Assembly (NCBI GenBank): GCA_016845145.1 | Contig: JAERTE010000033.1 | Location: 62,001-126,000 of the forward strand | Length of the DNA stretch: 64,000 nucleotides | Direction of reading: 5' to 3' | Source: Rhodospirillaceae bacterium | Lineage (GTDB): Bacteria; Pseudomonadota; Alphaproteobacteria; Rhodospirillales; Casp-alpha2 | In this document: one piece after another, positions 54,794 through 63,992 of the stretch | Layout of the letters: each line of letters starts with the position of its first letter | Position numbering within the stretch: the first letter of the stretch is position 1 | Notes under the pieces: generated by a model | Seen by the model: the letters and a program-made list of their open reading frames with translations, nothing else | What the model was told of the DNA's origin: nothing | Database searches by the model: none | Made by a program: the position numbers and the translations under genes

Positions 54794-55645
54794 ATGACGA
54801 AACGCTTTGAAGGCACGGAAAGCTACGTTGCCACGGAAGACCTGAAGATTGCGGTAAACGCCGCCGTGGCGCTGGAACGCCCGTTGTTGGTGAAGGGCGA
54901 GCCCGGCACCGGCAAGACCGTGCTGGCCCAGGAAATCGCCGACGCACTTGGTGCGCCGCTGATGCAATGGCACGTGAAATCCACCACCAAGGCGCAGCAG
55001 GGCCTGTATGAATACGACGCCGTGGCGCGGCTGCGCGATTCGCAGTTGGGCGACGAGCGTGTGCACGATATCGGCAACTACATCCTGCAGGGCAAGCTTT
55101 GGGAGGCGTTCGAATCGGATCAACGCCCAGTGCTTTTGATCGATGAAATCGACAAGGCCGATATCGAATTTCCCAACGATCTGCTGCTCGAACTCGACCG
55201 CATGGAGTTCCATGTCTACGAGACCAAGGAGACCATTGTCGCCAAGCAGCGTCCGATTGTGGTGATTACGTCGAATAACGAGAAAGAGCTTCCCGACGCC
55301 TTCCTGCGGCGCTGTTTCTTCCACTACATTTCCTTCCCCGACGAAGATACCATGCGTGCCATCGTTCAGGTGCATCACCCCGACGTGCAAAAGCGTCTGG
55401 TGTCGGAGGCCATGAACGTGTTCTACGGCCTGCGCGATGTGCCGGGATTGAAGAAAAAGCCCTCGACGTCTGAGTTGTTGGACTGGATCAAGCTGTTGAT
55501 GGTCGAGGACATTCCCGCCGAGGCCTTGCGCTCCGACGATCAGAAAGACCTGATCCCGCCCTTGTACGGCGCGCTGCTGAAAAACGAGCAGGACGTGCAT
55601 ATGCTGGAGCGTCTGGCCTTCCTGAACCGGCGCGAAGGACGGTAA
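54794..55645 (+). CDS. MoxR-family AAA+ ATPase
   Basis: 283 residues. Walker A GEPGTGKTVLAQEI, Walker B VLLIDEIDKAD, sensor 1 VITSNNEKELPDAF and sensor 2 arginines are present. This CoxD-like branch works with a VWA protein of the CoxE type, which is encoded at 58560 after three intervening genes. It probably acts as a chaperone for metalloenzyme or complex maturation. Confidence 0.9.
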   Translation: MTKRFEGTESYVATEDLKIAVNAAVALERPLLVKGEPGTGKTVLAQEIADALGAPLMQWHVKSTTKAQQGLYEYDAVARLRDSQLGDERVHDIGNYILQGKLWEAFESDQRPVLLIDEIDKADIEFPNDLLLELDRMEFHVYETKETIVAKQRPIVVITSNNEKELPDAFLRRCFFHYISFPDEDTMRAIVQVHHPDVQKRLVSEAMNVFYGLRDVPGLKKKPSTSELLDWIKLLMVEDIPAEALRSDDQKDLIPPLYGALLKNEQDVHMLERLAFLNRREGR

Positions 55646-55726
55646 CGGGCATAAAACCCTAGAGACGCTGGGGTTATATATTTGCTAGGCTTGCTCCGTC
55701 CCCTGAACACGGAGCGGAGGCCTGCC

Positions 55727-55846
55727 ATGCCCAAGCTGAACCCCGGTACACTCTTCATGAGCGCCGCTCTGGGCGCGTTACTTGCCTTGCCGGCGCTCGA
55801 TGCTGCCCATGCCCAGGGCAAAACCCGAAGCGCGCGGTCAAGATGA
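55727..55846 (+). pseudogene. Signal-peptide fragment out of frame with the M23 peptidase
   Basis: 39 codons starting at an ATG with GGAGCGGAGG upstream. The product MPKLNPGTLFMSAALGALLA, continuing to a cleavage site near AHAQ, is a clear Sec signal. The frame stops at TGA 55844-55846, overlapping the ATG at 55843 of the peptidase frame. One extra base in the A4C3 run at 55820-55826 would join both frames. Confidence 0.65.
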
Positions 55847-56763
55847 ATGACAGTGACGGCGACGGTAAGGTCAGCCGTGACGAATGGCGAAAGTCGGGTG
55901 ATATCTTTGATGCCATTGATGCCGATGAGGACGGCTACCTGACGGTCCGGGAATTCAAGGCCTTCTTTGAAGGCGGCGGCGCCAAGAGCAAGCGCAAGAA
56001 ACAAGCCTGCGGTGGTGACGCCTCATCTGGCGGTCCAAAAGTGGGACTCGATGCCATTGATCAAACCACCAAGGGCGCCTTCTTCGCCAAGCTTGAACAG
56101 ATGGACGTGCAACGCCAGCGCGGACTGCTTGAAAGCGGCTTGGTCCCGGTTTATCCCGACAACGCCGACTGTCCCGAGATCGATCACCCCTTTGGTGAGC
56201 CCTGGCGCGGCCCGGTGCCGAACCGCATCCATTCCGGCGCCGATATCCCTGCGGGCTGGGATGCGCCGCTGCATGCCATGGCGGATGGCGAGGTCATCGC
56301 CATCTACCGCGAAGGCGGGGGTAAGAGCTTCCGGGGCCGGCAGGTGATCATGCGCCACACCCCCGAAGACACCGGCCTGCCGGTTTATGTTTATACCCTA
56401 CAGTCGCATTTCAACGCGCCGCCAGAGGTGCATGTCGGGCAGCGCCTCAAGATGGGTGATTACCTTGGCCCCAACGGTAAATCCGGCGTGCCCGGTAAAC
56501 GCCGCCAACCGCACAACCACCTGACCGTGAACATCTCCACCTCGCCCAACTATGTGGTTACCGACAGCCTGGTGATCCCCGTGGACGGGCATTTCATCGA
56601 TCCGGTGGCGCTGTTCAGGGGAGAGACGCCCCTCGATACCCACGCCATGCTGGCCTTGGCCGAAGATGAGCGCCGGGTTAAAATCGCTTACAGGGATGAC
56701 AAGGGCAATACCCACCCGCCGGACGCCAAGATCATCTGGCCGTTTGTCTGTGAGGCGGATTGA
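55843..56763 (+). CDS. EF-hand plus M23 (LytM) metallopeptidase, 5' end frameshifted
   Basis: 306 residues as it stands. Residues 1-50 hold two EF-hand-like calcium loops (NDSDGDGKVSRDEW and DADEDGYLTVREF). The C-terminal LytM domain keeps its zinc ligands (IHSGADIP for HxxxD, and HNHLTV for HxH). Such enzymes cut peptidoglycan in the periplasm, yet this frame has no signal peptide; that is encoded just upstream in another frame. Either a real one-base deletion or a sequence error is likely. Confidence 0.75.
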   Translation: MNDSDGDGKVSRDEWRKSGDIFDAIDADEDGYLTVREFKAFFEGGGAKSKRKKQACGGDASSGGPKVGLDAIDQTTKGAFFAKLEQMDVQRQRGLLESGLVPVYPDNADCPEIDHPFGEPWRGPVPNRIHSGADIPAGWDAPLHAMADGEVIAIYREGGGKSFRGRQVIMRHTPEDTGLPVYVYTLQSHFNAPPEVHVGQRLKMGDYLGPNGKSGVPGKRRQPHNHLTVNISTSPNYVVTDSLVIPVDGHFIDPVALFRGETPLDTHAMLALAEDERRVKIAYRDDKGNTHPPDAKIIWPFVCEAD

Positions 56764-56822
56764 CGCTTGGTGGAACCATCCACCGTCCCCTATGATGTTA
56801 AACGAATCACAGGGGACCCGGT

Positions 56823-58220
56823 TTGGAAAAGTTTCTCGATCTTGAGTACCTGCAGGCCCGCCTGACCGAATGGACGGGCTGGGCGCAAGACAATGTCTTT
56901 GTGCTCAGCGCCGCGATTCAGTTCGCCGTGGTGCTTTTTGCCTTCATCATCGCATGGGCGTTTTCTCCGCGATGCCGCAAGTGGATGGAGACGTCATACG
57001 ACGCGCCCTGGTATCAACGCTTCATCAAACCGGTAACAGAAGCCTTGGTGCCTTTGGCGCTACCTGTGGTGTGGTTGATTGCGCAATGGTTCTCGGTGGT
57101 TGCCGCGCAATATGCCAAGTGGCCGCATCATCTGATCGAAATCGCCGTCAGTTTGCTCACCGCGTGGGTGGTGATCCGCCTGGCGACCGTACTGATCCGC
57201 GACCGCACATGGTCGAAGGTCATTGCCGTGACCGCCTGGACGGTCGCAGCGTTGAACATCACGGCGCTCTTGGACCCGACCATTCAGGTGCTGGACTCCA
57301 TGGCGCTGCAGTTCGGCACATTCCGGATATCGGTTTTGGGTGTGGCCAAGGCGATCATTGCAGTGGGCGTGCTGGTGTGGTTGGCGGGCGTGGTGTCGGG
57401 CCTGGTGGAGCGGCGCATTGCAGCCATGCCCAAGGTGTCGCCGGCAGCTGCCGTGCTGCTGGGCAAGCTGTTCCGTATCGTCGTCTATACGCTGGCGGTT
57501 GTCATGGGGCTGGATGCGGTGGGTATCGACCTGACGGCCTTCGCGGTGTTCTCAGGTGCCGTGGGCCTTGGTATCGGCTTCGGCCTGCAAAAGGTGTTCT
57601 CGAATCTGATCAGCGGCCTGATTTTGTTGATGGACCGATCCGTGAAGCCGGGCGACGTGATCGCCATCGGCGACACCTACGGCTGGATCAATTCTTTGGG
57701 CGCGCGTTGCGTTTCGGTGATTACCCGAGACGGTACCGAGCACCTGATCCCGAATGAGGAAATGATTTCGCAGCGGGTCGAGAACTGGTCCTATACGGAC
57801 AGTCTCGTGCGCGTGAAACTGCCCATCGGCGTGGATTACGATAGTGATGTGCGCAAAGCCATCGCCCTGGCTGTGGAGGCGGCGGGCAAGGTGGGTCGCG
57901 TGCTGGCGCATCCACCGCCGGTTTGCCAGATGCGGGGCTTCGGCGATAACAGCGTCGACCTGGAGCTTCGGATTTGGGTCAACGATCCGCAGAACGGTAT
58001 CGGCAATGTCTCGTCCGAGGTGTTGCTGAATGTTTGGGATGCCTACCAGGACAACGGCGTCGACTTCCCCTATCCGCAGCGTGATATCCATATCCGTAGC
58101 CTGCCGCCCGAGGTTATGGCCGGCATGGGGGTGGAATACACCGAAGATGTTGCCGCAGATGATGCCGACGGCGGTGCGCCAGAGGGAATGGGGGTTGTGC
58201 CGCCCAAACAGGCGGGGTAG
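56823..58220 (+). CDS. MscS-family mechanosensitive channel
   Basis: 465 residues starting at TTG with AGGGGA upstream. Four or five N-terminal membrane helices precede the pore helix and the MscS signature GLGIGFGLQKVFSNLISGLI and RSVKPGDVIAIGDTYGWI. The C-terminal beta and alpha/beta domains follow. It opens on membrane tension during osmotic downshock. Confidence 0.92.
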   Translation: MEKFLDLEYLQARLTEWTGWAQDNVFVLSAAIQFAVVLFAFIIAWAFSPRCRKWMETSYDAPWYQRFIKPVTEALVPLALPVVWLIAQWFSVVAAQYAKWPHHLIEIAVSLLTAWVVIRLATVLIRDRTWSKVIAVTAWTVAALNITALLDPTIQVLDSMALQFGTFRISVLGVAKAIIAVGVLVWLAGVVSGLVERRIAAMPKVSPAAAVLLGKLFRIVVYTLAVVMGLDAVGIDLTAFAVFSGAVGLGIGFGLQKVFSNLISGLILLMDRSVKPGDVIAIGDTYGWINSLGARCVSVITRDGTEHLIPNEEMISQRVENWSYTDSLVRVKLPIGVDYDSDVRKAIALAVEAAGKVGRVLAHPPPVCQMRGFGDNSVDLELRIWVNDPQNGIGNVSSEVLLNVWDAYQDNGVDFPYPQRDIHIRSLPPEVMAGMGVEYTEDVAADDADGGAPEGMGVVPPKQAG

Positions 58221-58258
58221 GGAATGATCTTCGGATATAACCGATCGGGGCGACGACC

Positions 58259-58543
58259 ATGATTACAGCTATTGTCAATTTTCCGCTGCCAGGCGACGTG
58301 GACCTTGAACAAGCCCAGGCGTTGTTTGAAGGCTCCGCACCGAAATACCAAGGGCTTGAAGGGCTGGTCCGCAAATACTACCTGTTCGGCCACGGCAAGG
58401 GCGGCGGCGTGTATCTGTGGGAAAGCCAGGAAGCAGCGGACGCGGTTTACACCGCCGAATGGCGCGCCATGATCAAGGAGCGCTACGGCGCCGAGCCGGA
58501 AATCACCTATTTCGAGTCTCCCGTCATCGTCGACAACAGCTAG
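58259..58543 (+). CDS. YdhR-like small monooxygenase-fold protein
   Basis: 94 residues of the dimeric alpha/beta barrel fold: LVRKYYLFGHGKGGGVYLWES and YFESPVIVDN match the YdhR-type putative mono-oxygenases. Cytoplasmic, function not established. It lies between the MscS and VWA genes. Confidence 0.7.
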   Translation: MITAIVNFPLPGDVDLEQAQALFEGSAPKYQGLEGLVRKYYLFGHGKGGGVYLWESQEAADAVYTAEWRAMIKERYGAEPEITYFESPVIVDNS

Positions 58544-58559
58544 GACCAAGCGGCTTCCC

Positions 58560-59732
58560 GTGTTTATCGATTTTTTCCTGCAGCTCCGCGACGCACAAGT
58601 GCCGGTATCCTTGCGCGAGTATCTCACCTTGGTCGAAGCCGTCGACAAGGGGCTCGCCAACTATGACGTCGAGGACTTTTACTACTTGTCGCGGTCTTGT
58701 CTGGTAAAGGACGAGCGCAACCTCGACAAATTCGATCAGGTGTTCGGCCACGTGTTCAACGGCCTGGAAGCGCCCGAGGGCGAGGCGCAAGAAATTCCCG
58801 AGGAATGGCTGCGCAAGCTGGCTGAGAAAACGCTGACGGAAGAGGAAAAAGCGCAGATCGAAGCACTCGGCGGCTGGGATAAGCTGATGGAAACCCTGAA
58901 ACAGCGCCTGGAAGAGCAAAAGAAGCGCCACCAGGGCGGGTCCAAATGGATCGGTACCGCCGGGACGTCGCCGTTCGGGGCGTACGGCTACAACCCCGAG
59001 GGCGTGCGCATCGGTCAGGACGACAACCGTAATTTCTCCGCCGTCAAGGTGTGGGACAAGCGCGAGTTCAAGAACCTCGACGACACGGTCGAACTGGGTA
59101 CCCGCAATATCAAGGTGGCACTTCGCAAGCTCCGCCGTTTCGCCCGCGAAGGCGCGGCGACGGAACTGGACCTGGATGACACCATCCGCTCAACCGCGAA
59201 GCGCGGTTATCTGGATATCCGCATGGTGCCGGAGCGCCACAACGCGGTGAAACTGCTGATTTTCTTCGATGTGGGCGGCTCCATGAACCCGCACGTGCAG
59301 GTGATGGAGGAGTTGTTCTCCGCCGCCCGCGCCGAGTTCAAGCACATGGAATATTTCTACTTCCACAATTTCCTTTACGAAAAAGTCTGGAAGGACAACC
59401 GCCGCCGCCACGCCGATACCACGCCGACCTGGGAAGTGCTGCACACATACCCACACGACTACAAAGTGATGATCATCGGTGACGCATCCATGAGCCCCTA
59501 TGAAATCGTTTATCCGGGCGGATCGGTGGAACACTGGAACGAGGAGGCGGGTGCGGTGTGGCTGGAGCGCATCCTACGCGTCTATCCGCACACGGTGTGG
59601 CTCAACCCGGTGAAAGAGGCCTGGTGGAACAACACGCAGTCCATCGGCATGGTGCACCAGATCATGGGCGACCGCATGTACCCGCTGACCCTCGACGGCC
59701 TGGACCGGGCGACTAAGGAACTCAGCCGCTAG
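58560..59732 (+). CDS. VWA domain protein (CoxE-like)
   Basis: 390 residues starting at GTG. The C-terminal von Willebrand A domain has a MIDAS of the form DVGGS (FFDVGGSMNPH), as in CoxE proteins, instead of DxSxS. It is the expected partner of the MoxR ATPase at 54794. Its last 4 nt overlap the convergent gene at 59729. Confidence 0.88.
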   Translation: MFIDFFLQLRDAQVPVSLREYLTLVEAVDKGLANYDVEDFYYLSRSCLVKDERNLDKFDQVFGHVFNGLEAPEGEAQEIPEEWLRKLAEKTLTEEEKAQIEALGGWDKLMETLKQRLEEQKKRHQGGSKWIGTAGTSPFGAYGYNPEGVRIGQDDNRNFSAVKVWDKREFKNLDDTVELGTRNIKVALRKLRRFAREGAATELDLDDTIRSTAKRGYLDIRMVPERHNAVKLLIFFDVGGSMNPHVQVMEELFSAARAEFKHMEYFYFHNFLYEKVWKDNRRRHADTTPTWEVLHTYPHDYKVMIIGDASMSPYEIVYPGGSVEHWNEEAGAVWLERILRVYPHTVWLNPVKEAWWNNTQSIGMVHQIMGDRMYPLTLDGLDRATKELSR

Positions 59733-60220
59733 AGATTTAAGCCCTCCTCCTGGGCAAGGGCGTGAATGCGCCGGAGCGCGCGGCCCTGGAATCGCCCCAT
59801 CACCGACGGCAGCCAGGCCATCATTTCTTGAGTCATTTGCGGGACGACCTTGATACCCTTCTGTCCCACCGGCGTTTTGTAGAAGGCCAGCATCTGTTTG
59901 AGTTCGTCGACGGTGAAGTTCTTGTTGAGGAAATTGCCCGCAAACAGCATCAAATCCGGCTGCATGGCGGCAAATTCTTCTTCATAAATGGTCGTCACGC
60001 TTTCCAAGAGTTTAGCCGATGCGTTTGGCGCCTTTTGCATGATTTGAGTGCGCACTTGTTCCGATACCGTCTTCGACAGCCGTGTGATAATCTCGCCGTA
60101 GCCCATGATTTCGAACATCTCGACGATGAGTTTTTGGCGTTCAGTTTCTGTTGATTGAGCCGGGCCCGGTGCAACGGCGATACAGGCGACCGCGATCGCG
60201 GCGAAAAACAAAGAGCGCAT
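59729..60220 (-). CDS. DUF2059 periplasmic protein
   Basis: 163 residues with a signal peptide (cleavage near PAQSTE). The DUF2059 core is seen in FTVDELKQMLAFYKTPVGQKGIKVVPQMTQEM (C-terminal half). The family is helical and secreted, function unknown. It converges with the VWA gene. Confidence 0.85.
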   Translation of the reverse strand: MRSLFFAAIAVACIAVAPGPAQSTETERQKLIVEMFEIMGYGEIITRLSKTVSEQVRTQIMQKAPNASAKLLESVTTIYEEEFAAMQPDLMLFAGNFLNKNFTVDELKQMLAFYKTPVGQKGIKVVPQMTQEMMAWLPSVMGRFQGRALRRIHALAQEEGLNL

Positions 60221-60375
60221 GTGCTTACCTTCAAAAATTCAAATCTTAACAATCGGGTTTGACGCTAGAGATTGGTATTCGAACCTGCAACTCAAAATGG
60301 CCGTCCTCACCATTCTTTGACTGTGCATGGTCGTCCAGTAAACTCCGGTGACGGAAAAGAGGCGGAGGGAGTCCG

Positions 60376-61422
60376 ATGAAAAGTTATTGCATCACTGAAT
60401 ACGGCGGGCCGTTGCAATTGATTGAAGGCGAAACGCCGAGGCCCGAGGGCGATGAAGTGTTGGTCGAGATTGCCGGCTGCGGGGTGTGTCATTCGGACGT
60501 GCATATCCGCGACGGATACTTCGACCTGGGTGGCGGTAACAAGGCGGATTTGTCGTGGGTGCATCAATTGCCGTTTACCCTGGGCCATGAGATCGCGGGT
60601 CGGGTTGCGGCGCTCGGAAGCAGTGCGTCCGGATCAACTGTCGGGGAAACGGTGGTTGTTTATCCGTGGATCGGCTGCGGAGAGTGCGGTCATTGTCAGT
60701 CGGGCGAGGAGCAGCTCTGCGGCAAGCCGCGCAACTTGGGCATCAATTTGGCCGGTGGCTACGCCAGCCACGTAATCGTGCCGCACGGGCGCTATCTGTT
60801 TTCGGCGGGCGATACGCCGGTGGAACTGGCGGCGACCTACGCGTGCTCGGGCCTGACGGCGTTTGGCGCGCTGAAGAAACTCAGACCCAAGGCCGAAGGT
60901 AAATCCCTGGTGATTATCGGTGCCGGCGGCGTTGGGCTGGCCGGCGTGATGATCGCACAAGCTATGATGGACACGGAAATCATCGTTGTCGACATCGATG
61001 CGGCGAAACGCGACGCGGCGATGGCAGCGGGCGCGGCGCATGCTATCGATCCGGCAGAAAAGGATGCCCGCAAGCAGCTCTATAAGCTCACCGGCGGTGC
61101 GGCGGCGGTGGCGGATTTCGTTGGTTCCGACAAGACAGTGAAATTCGGATTCGGCGCGCTGGCGACCGGCGGCGAGTTGGTGGTCGTCGGGTTGTTCGGC
61201 GGCGCGGTGGACCTATCCGTGCCGATGTTCCCGCTGAAAAGCCTAACAGTGATGGGCTCTTACGTGGGCTCACCCGATGACTTCGGCGAACTGATGGCGT
61301 TGGTGGCGGCGGGCAAGGTAAAGCCGCTGCCGGTGGCAACCCGGCCCCTGAGTGAGGCCGAGGCCACCTTGAGCGACTTGGCCGAAGGCAACATTGTCGG
61401 CCGCGTTGTGCTGACGCCTTAG
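60376..61422 (+). CDS. Zinc-dependent alcohol dehydrogenase
   Basis: 348 residues of the medium-chain family. The catalytic zinc ligands are in CGVCHSDVH and LGHEIAG, structural zinc cysteines in CGECGHCQSGEEQLC, and the NAD-binding motif is GAGGVGLAGV followed by DID, which favours NAD. Substrate unknown. AGGGAG precedes the ATG. Confidence 0.9.
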   Translation: MKSYCITEYGGPLQLIEGETPRPEGDEVLVEIAGCGVCHSDVHIRDGYFDLGGGNKADLSWVHQLPFTLGHEIAGRVAALGSSASGSTVGETVVVYPWIGCGECGHCQSGEEQLCGKPRNLGINLAGGYASHVIVPHGRYLFSAGDTPVELAATYACSGLTAFGALKKLRPKAEGKSLVIIGAGGVGLAGVMIAQAMMDTEIIVVDIDAAKRDAAMAAGAAHAIDPAEKDARKQLYKLTGGAAAVADFVGSDKTVKFGFGALATGGELVVVGLFGGAVDLSVPMFPLKSLTVMGSYVGSPDDFGELMALVAAGKVKPLPVATRPLSEAEATLSDLAEGNIVGRVVLTP

Positions 61423-61438
61423 GTTACAGCGCGGGCGC

Positions 61439-62002
61439 CTATTCCTTGACGTCCGCGGCAACCTGCATACGGACGATTTTATCCGGGTCGTCGACCATGC
61501 CGCTTGGGTCGCCGCGTTCGGCCTTCTTGATATTGGAGACGAACTCCATACCGTCGGTTACTTTGCCCCAAACAGTATATTGGCCATCCAGGTGCGGTGC
61601 GCGGGCGAGGACGATGAAGAACTGCGAATCGGCGCTATCGGGATGGCGCGCGCGGGCCATGGAAAGCACGCCGCGCACGTGCGGCTCATCGGAAAACTCA
61701 GCCGGCAAATTGGTGCCCGACCCGCCGGTTCCGTCGCCGTCCGGGTCGCCGCCTTGAGCCATGAAACCGCCGATAACACGGTGCCAATTGAGACCATCGT
61801 AGAATTTCTCGCGCACCAGTTCCTTGATCCGCGCGACATGTTTAGGCGCCAGGTCGGGGCGCAATTCAATGACCACACGGCCATCCTTGAGATCGAGATA
61901 GAGAGTGTTTTCAGGGTCGAGAGCCATGGCAGCGTTTCCTATCAATGCGGAGATGAGAACGGCCACAGCGACGCACAAGGCGCCAAGAAAATGTCGCGGC
62001 AT
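61439..62002 (-). CDS. Periplasmic cyclophilin-type peptidylprolyl isomerase
   Basis: 187 residues with a signal peptide (cleavage near AAMALDPE). The cyclophilin core FYDGLNWHRVIGGFMAQGGDP, SQFFIVLARAPHLDGQYTVWGKVTDGM is present, with the catalytic Arg in WHRVI. It assists protein folding in the periplasm. Confidence 0.92.
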   Translation of the reverse strand: MPRHFLGALCVAVAVLISALIGNAAMALDPENTLYLDLKDGRVVIELRPDLAPKHVARIKELVREKFYDGLNWHRVIGGFMAQGGDPDGDGTGGSGTNLPAEFSDEPHVRGVLSMARARHPDSADSQFFIVLARAPHLDGQYTVWGKVTDGMEFVSNIKKAERGDPSGMVDDPDKIVRMQVAADVKE

Positions 62003-62048
62003 CGGAATTCCTCGTTCTTTGCGTTACGGTGATACTGATCGAGTGATA

Positions 62049-62579
62049 CTAATCGAACAGGGCGTCAATTTCGTCCTGGGACAGACCTTTGCCTTCCAAC
62101 TGCGGGCCGTCCAGGAGTTTTTCGTCTTCGGTTTTTTCTAGCGCCTGGACCTCGATCTTGTCCAGTTCCTCTTTACCCCAAACATCGACCAGTGCATTGA
62201 CGCGTTCTTCCACATAGGTGATGGACTTGATCACTTTGTTGACCCGTTGGCCGGTGATGTCCTGAAACGAGCAGGCCTCGAAAACCTCGTTGCCATTGTC
62301 GGTAAGTTGATCCAACAGTTTTTTATCCGCGTCGTCGGTAAGTTTGTCGCGTAACTGCCCAATCACATCATCATTGCGTTCCATGGCCGCCATAATGGTG
62401 TTGGTGGCCTTTTCCGTCGCAGCGACAATGGCGTCAAGCTGATCGCCCATGGAATTGAACTGAAAGTCCTCGTCGGCGGGATTGCTCATGGCGGCGATTT
62501 CTTCACGCACGCGATGAATGTAGCGTAACAGGCCGTTCAACTGAGATTTCAGGTCGTCAAGCATTTGAGGTTCTTCCAC
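62049..62579 (-). CDS. CheZ-family phosphatase (copy 2)
   Basis: 176 residues, helical. It has the same catalytic loop as copy 1 (FQDITGQRVNKVIKS) and a shortened C-terminal CheY-binding peptide SQDEIDALFD. It is far from the chemotaxis genes and apparently monocistronic. It may act on the second CheY-like receiver or on another regulator. Confidence 0.8.
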   Translation of the reverse strand: MEEPQMLDDLKSQLNGLLRYIHRVREEIAAMSNPADEDFQFNSMGDQLDAIVAATEKATNTIMAAMERNDDVIGQLRDKLTDDADKKLLDQLTDNGNEVFEACSFQDITGQRVNKVIKSITYVEERVNALVDVWGKEELDKIEVQALEKTEDEKLLDGPQLEGKGLSQDEIDALFD

Positions 62580-62670
62580 GAGATGATCTCCTATCCGCGT
62601 TCCGCCGCATTTTTCGTTTCGCCGGCGATTATCTTACCCCAAAAACCATATAGCAAAAAGTAATAAGACA

Positions 62671-63693
62671 CTAGTCTTGGTTTAGGCCTAAGTCACGTCC
62701 TGGGGAGAATTGTTCCAAGATCGCGCGCGCGGCCTTTGATGGGCTGATTGCGCCGTTCCGGACCTGGTCTTCAAGACGAATAATTTCAGACTGTATCCGT
62801 TGATCATGCTTCAACTCGGCCATCAAGGTTTCGGTGATCTCGTCCCACATCCACGCCGCCGCCTGTTCGGCGCGGCGCTCCGTGATGGCACCGGATGCGC
62901 CTGCCGTATCGCGGAACTCGTCCACCGATGACCACACATCGCCAATGCCTTCACCGCCCATGGCCGAACACTTCATCACCTTGGGCCGCCAGGTGCCGGC
63001 CGGCGGGCGCAACAAGTGCAGGGCGGCTGCGTAGTCGCGGCGCGCGCGCTCGGCCGCCGCGATCAAGTCGCCATCGGCCTTGTTGACGACAATCAGGTCG
63101 GCCAGTTCAACAATGCCTTTCTTGATGCCTTGCAGATCGTCGCCGCCGGCAGGGGTGAGCAGCAGCACGAACATGTCGGTCAATCCCGCGACGGCGATCT
63201 CTGATTGACCAACGCCCACGGTCTCGATCAAGACCACGTCGAACCCCGCCGCCTCGACGCACAGCATGGCTTCGCGGGTCCGCCTGGCGACGCCACCGAG
63301 CGTGCCGCCCGAGGGAGACGGACGGATAAAGGCACCCGGATGGCGCGACAGTTGTTCCATGCGCGTTTTGTCGCCAAGGATGGAGCCGCCCGTACGCGGA
63401 CTGGACGGGTCAACCGCCAGCACGGCGACACGGTGTCCGGCCTTGATCAGGTGCAACCCGAAGGCCTCGATAAAGGTTGATTTGCCGACACCCGGCACCC
63501 CCGAAATCCCCAACCGCAACGACTTCCCCGTATGCGCAAGCAAGGTGCTGGATAGGGTTTCCGCCTGGCGGCGATGGTCGGCACGGGTGGATTCAATCAG
63601 CGTGATGGCACGGGCCAGCGCGCGGCGGTCCCCATCAACGAGGCGGGCGGCCAACTCGGCCGTTGCGTCGCTCGCCCCTTCCGTTTCGGGCAT
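62671..63693 (-). CDS. meaB: Methylmalonyl-CoA mutase-associated GTPase MeaB
   Basis: 340 residues of the G3E family: P-loop GVPGVGKSTF, switch region DPSSPRTGGSILGDKTRM, ETVGVGQSE and base-specificity NKAD. MeaB loads and protects the B12 cofactor of methylmalonyl-CoA mutase; the mutase itself is not in the window. It starts 5 nt after the small upstream gene ends. Confidence 0.93.
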   Translation of the reverse strand: MPETEGASDATAELAARLVDGDRRALARAITLIESTRADHRRQAETLSSTLLAHTGKSLRLGISGVPGVGKSTFIEAFGLHLIKAGHRVAVLAVDPSSPRTGGSILGDKTRMEQLSRHPGAFIRPSPSGGTLGGVARRTREAMLCVEAAGFDVVLIETVGVGQSEIAVAGLTDMFVLLLTPAGGDDLQGIKKGIVELADLIVVNKADGDLIAAAERARRDYAAALHLLRPPAGTWRPKVMKCSAMGGEGIGDVWSSVDEFRDTAGASGAITERRAEQAAAWMWDEITETLMAELKHDQRIQSEIIRLEDQVRNGAISPSKAARAILEQFSPGRDLGLNQD

Positions 63694-63698
63694 CCGCG

Positions 63699-63992
63699 CT
63701 ACTCCCCGAGATCCGGGTCCAATGTCTTTAGGGCCATGAACTTCAGCTTGTCGCGGTGTTCTTGGTCCAAGTCGTCGAGGACATGGGACTTGGATTTGTG
63801 AATGGCCATGGCTTGCTCGATCAATGCCTGACGCTCGCTCGTCATGGGCTTCTTTTTGCGTTTCTGGATCAGTTCGAGTTCCGCCGATTCCAGCGCTTCT
63901 CGAATCAAGGCTTCCGCGTCGTCTTCATCAGCCGATGGCGGTCGTGGCGACGTTTTGGCCGCCAACCTGGCCGCTGATCTCGTGGCCGGCAT
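63699..63992 (-). CDS. Small basic/acidic unknown protein upstream of meaB
   Basis: 97 residues with an Ala/Arg N-terminus, an acidic helix, a KRKKKP patch and a C-terminal region of about 45 residues (LIEQAMAIHKSKSHVLDDLD) that looks folded. No family recognised. Being 5 nt before meaB, it is probably in the same operon. The start lies 9 nt from the window edge, so a longer form cannot be excluded. Confidence 0.6.
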   Translation of the reverse strand: MPATRSAARLAAKTSPRPPSADEDDAEALIREALESAELELIQKRKKKPMTSERQALIEQAMAIHKSKSHVLDDLDQEHRDKLKFMALKTLDPDLGE

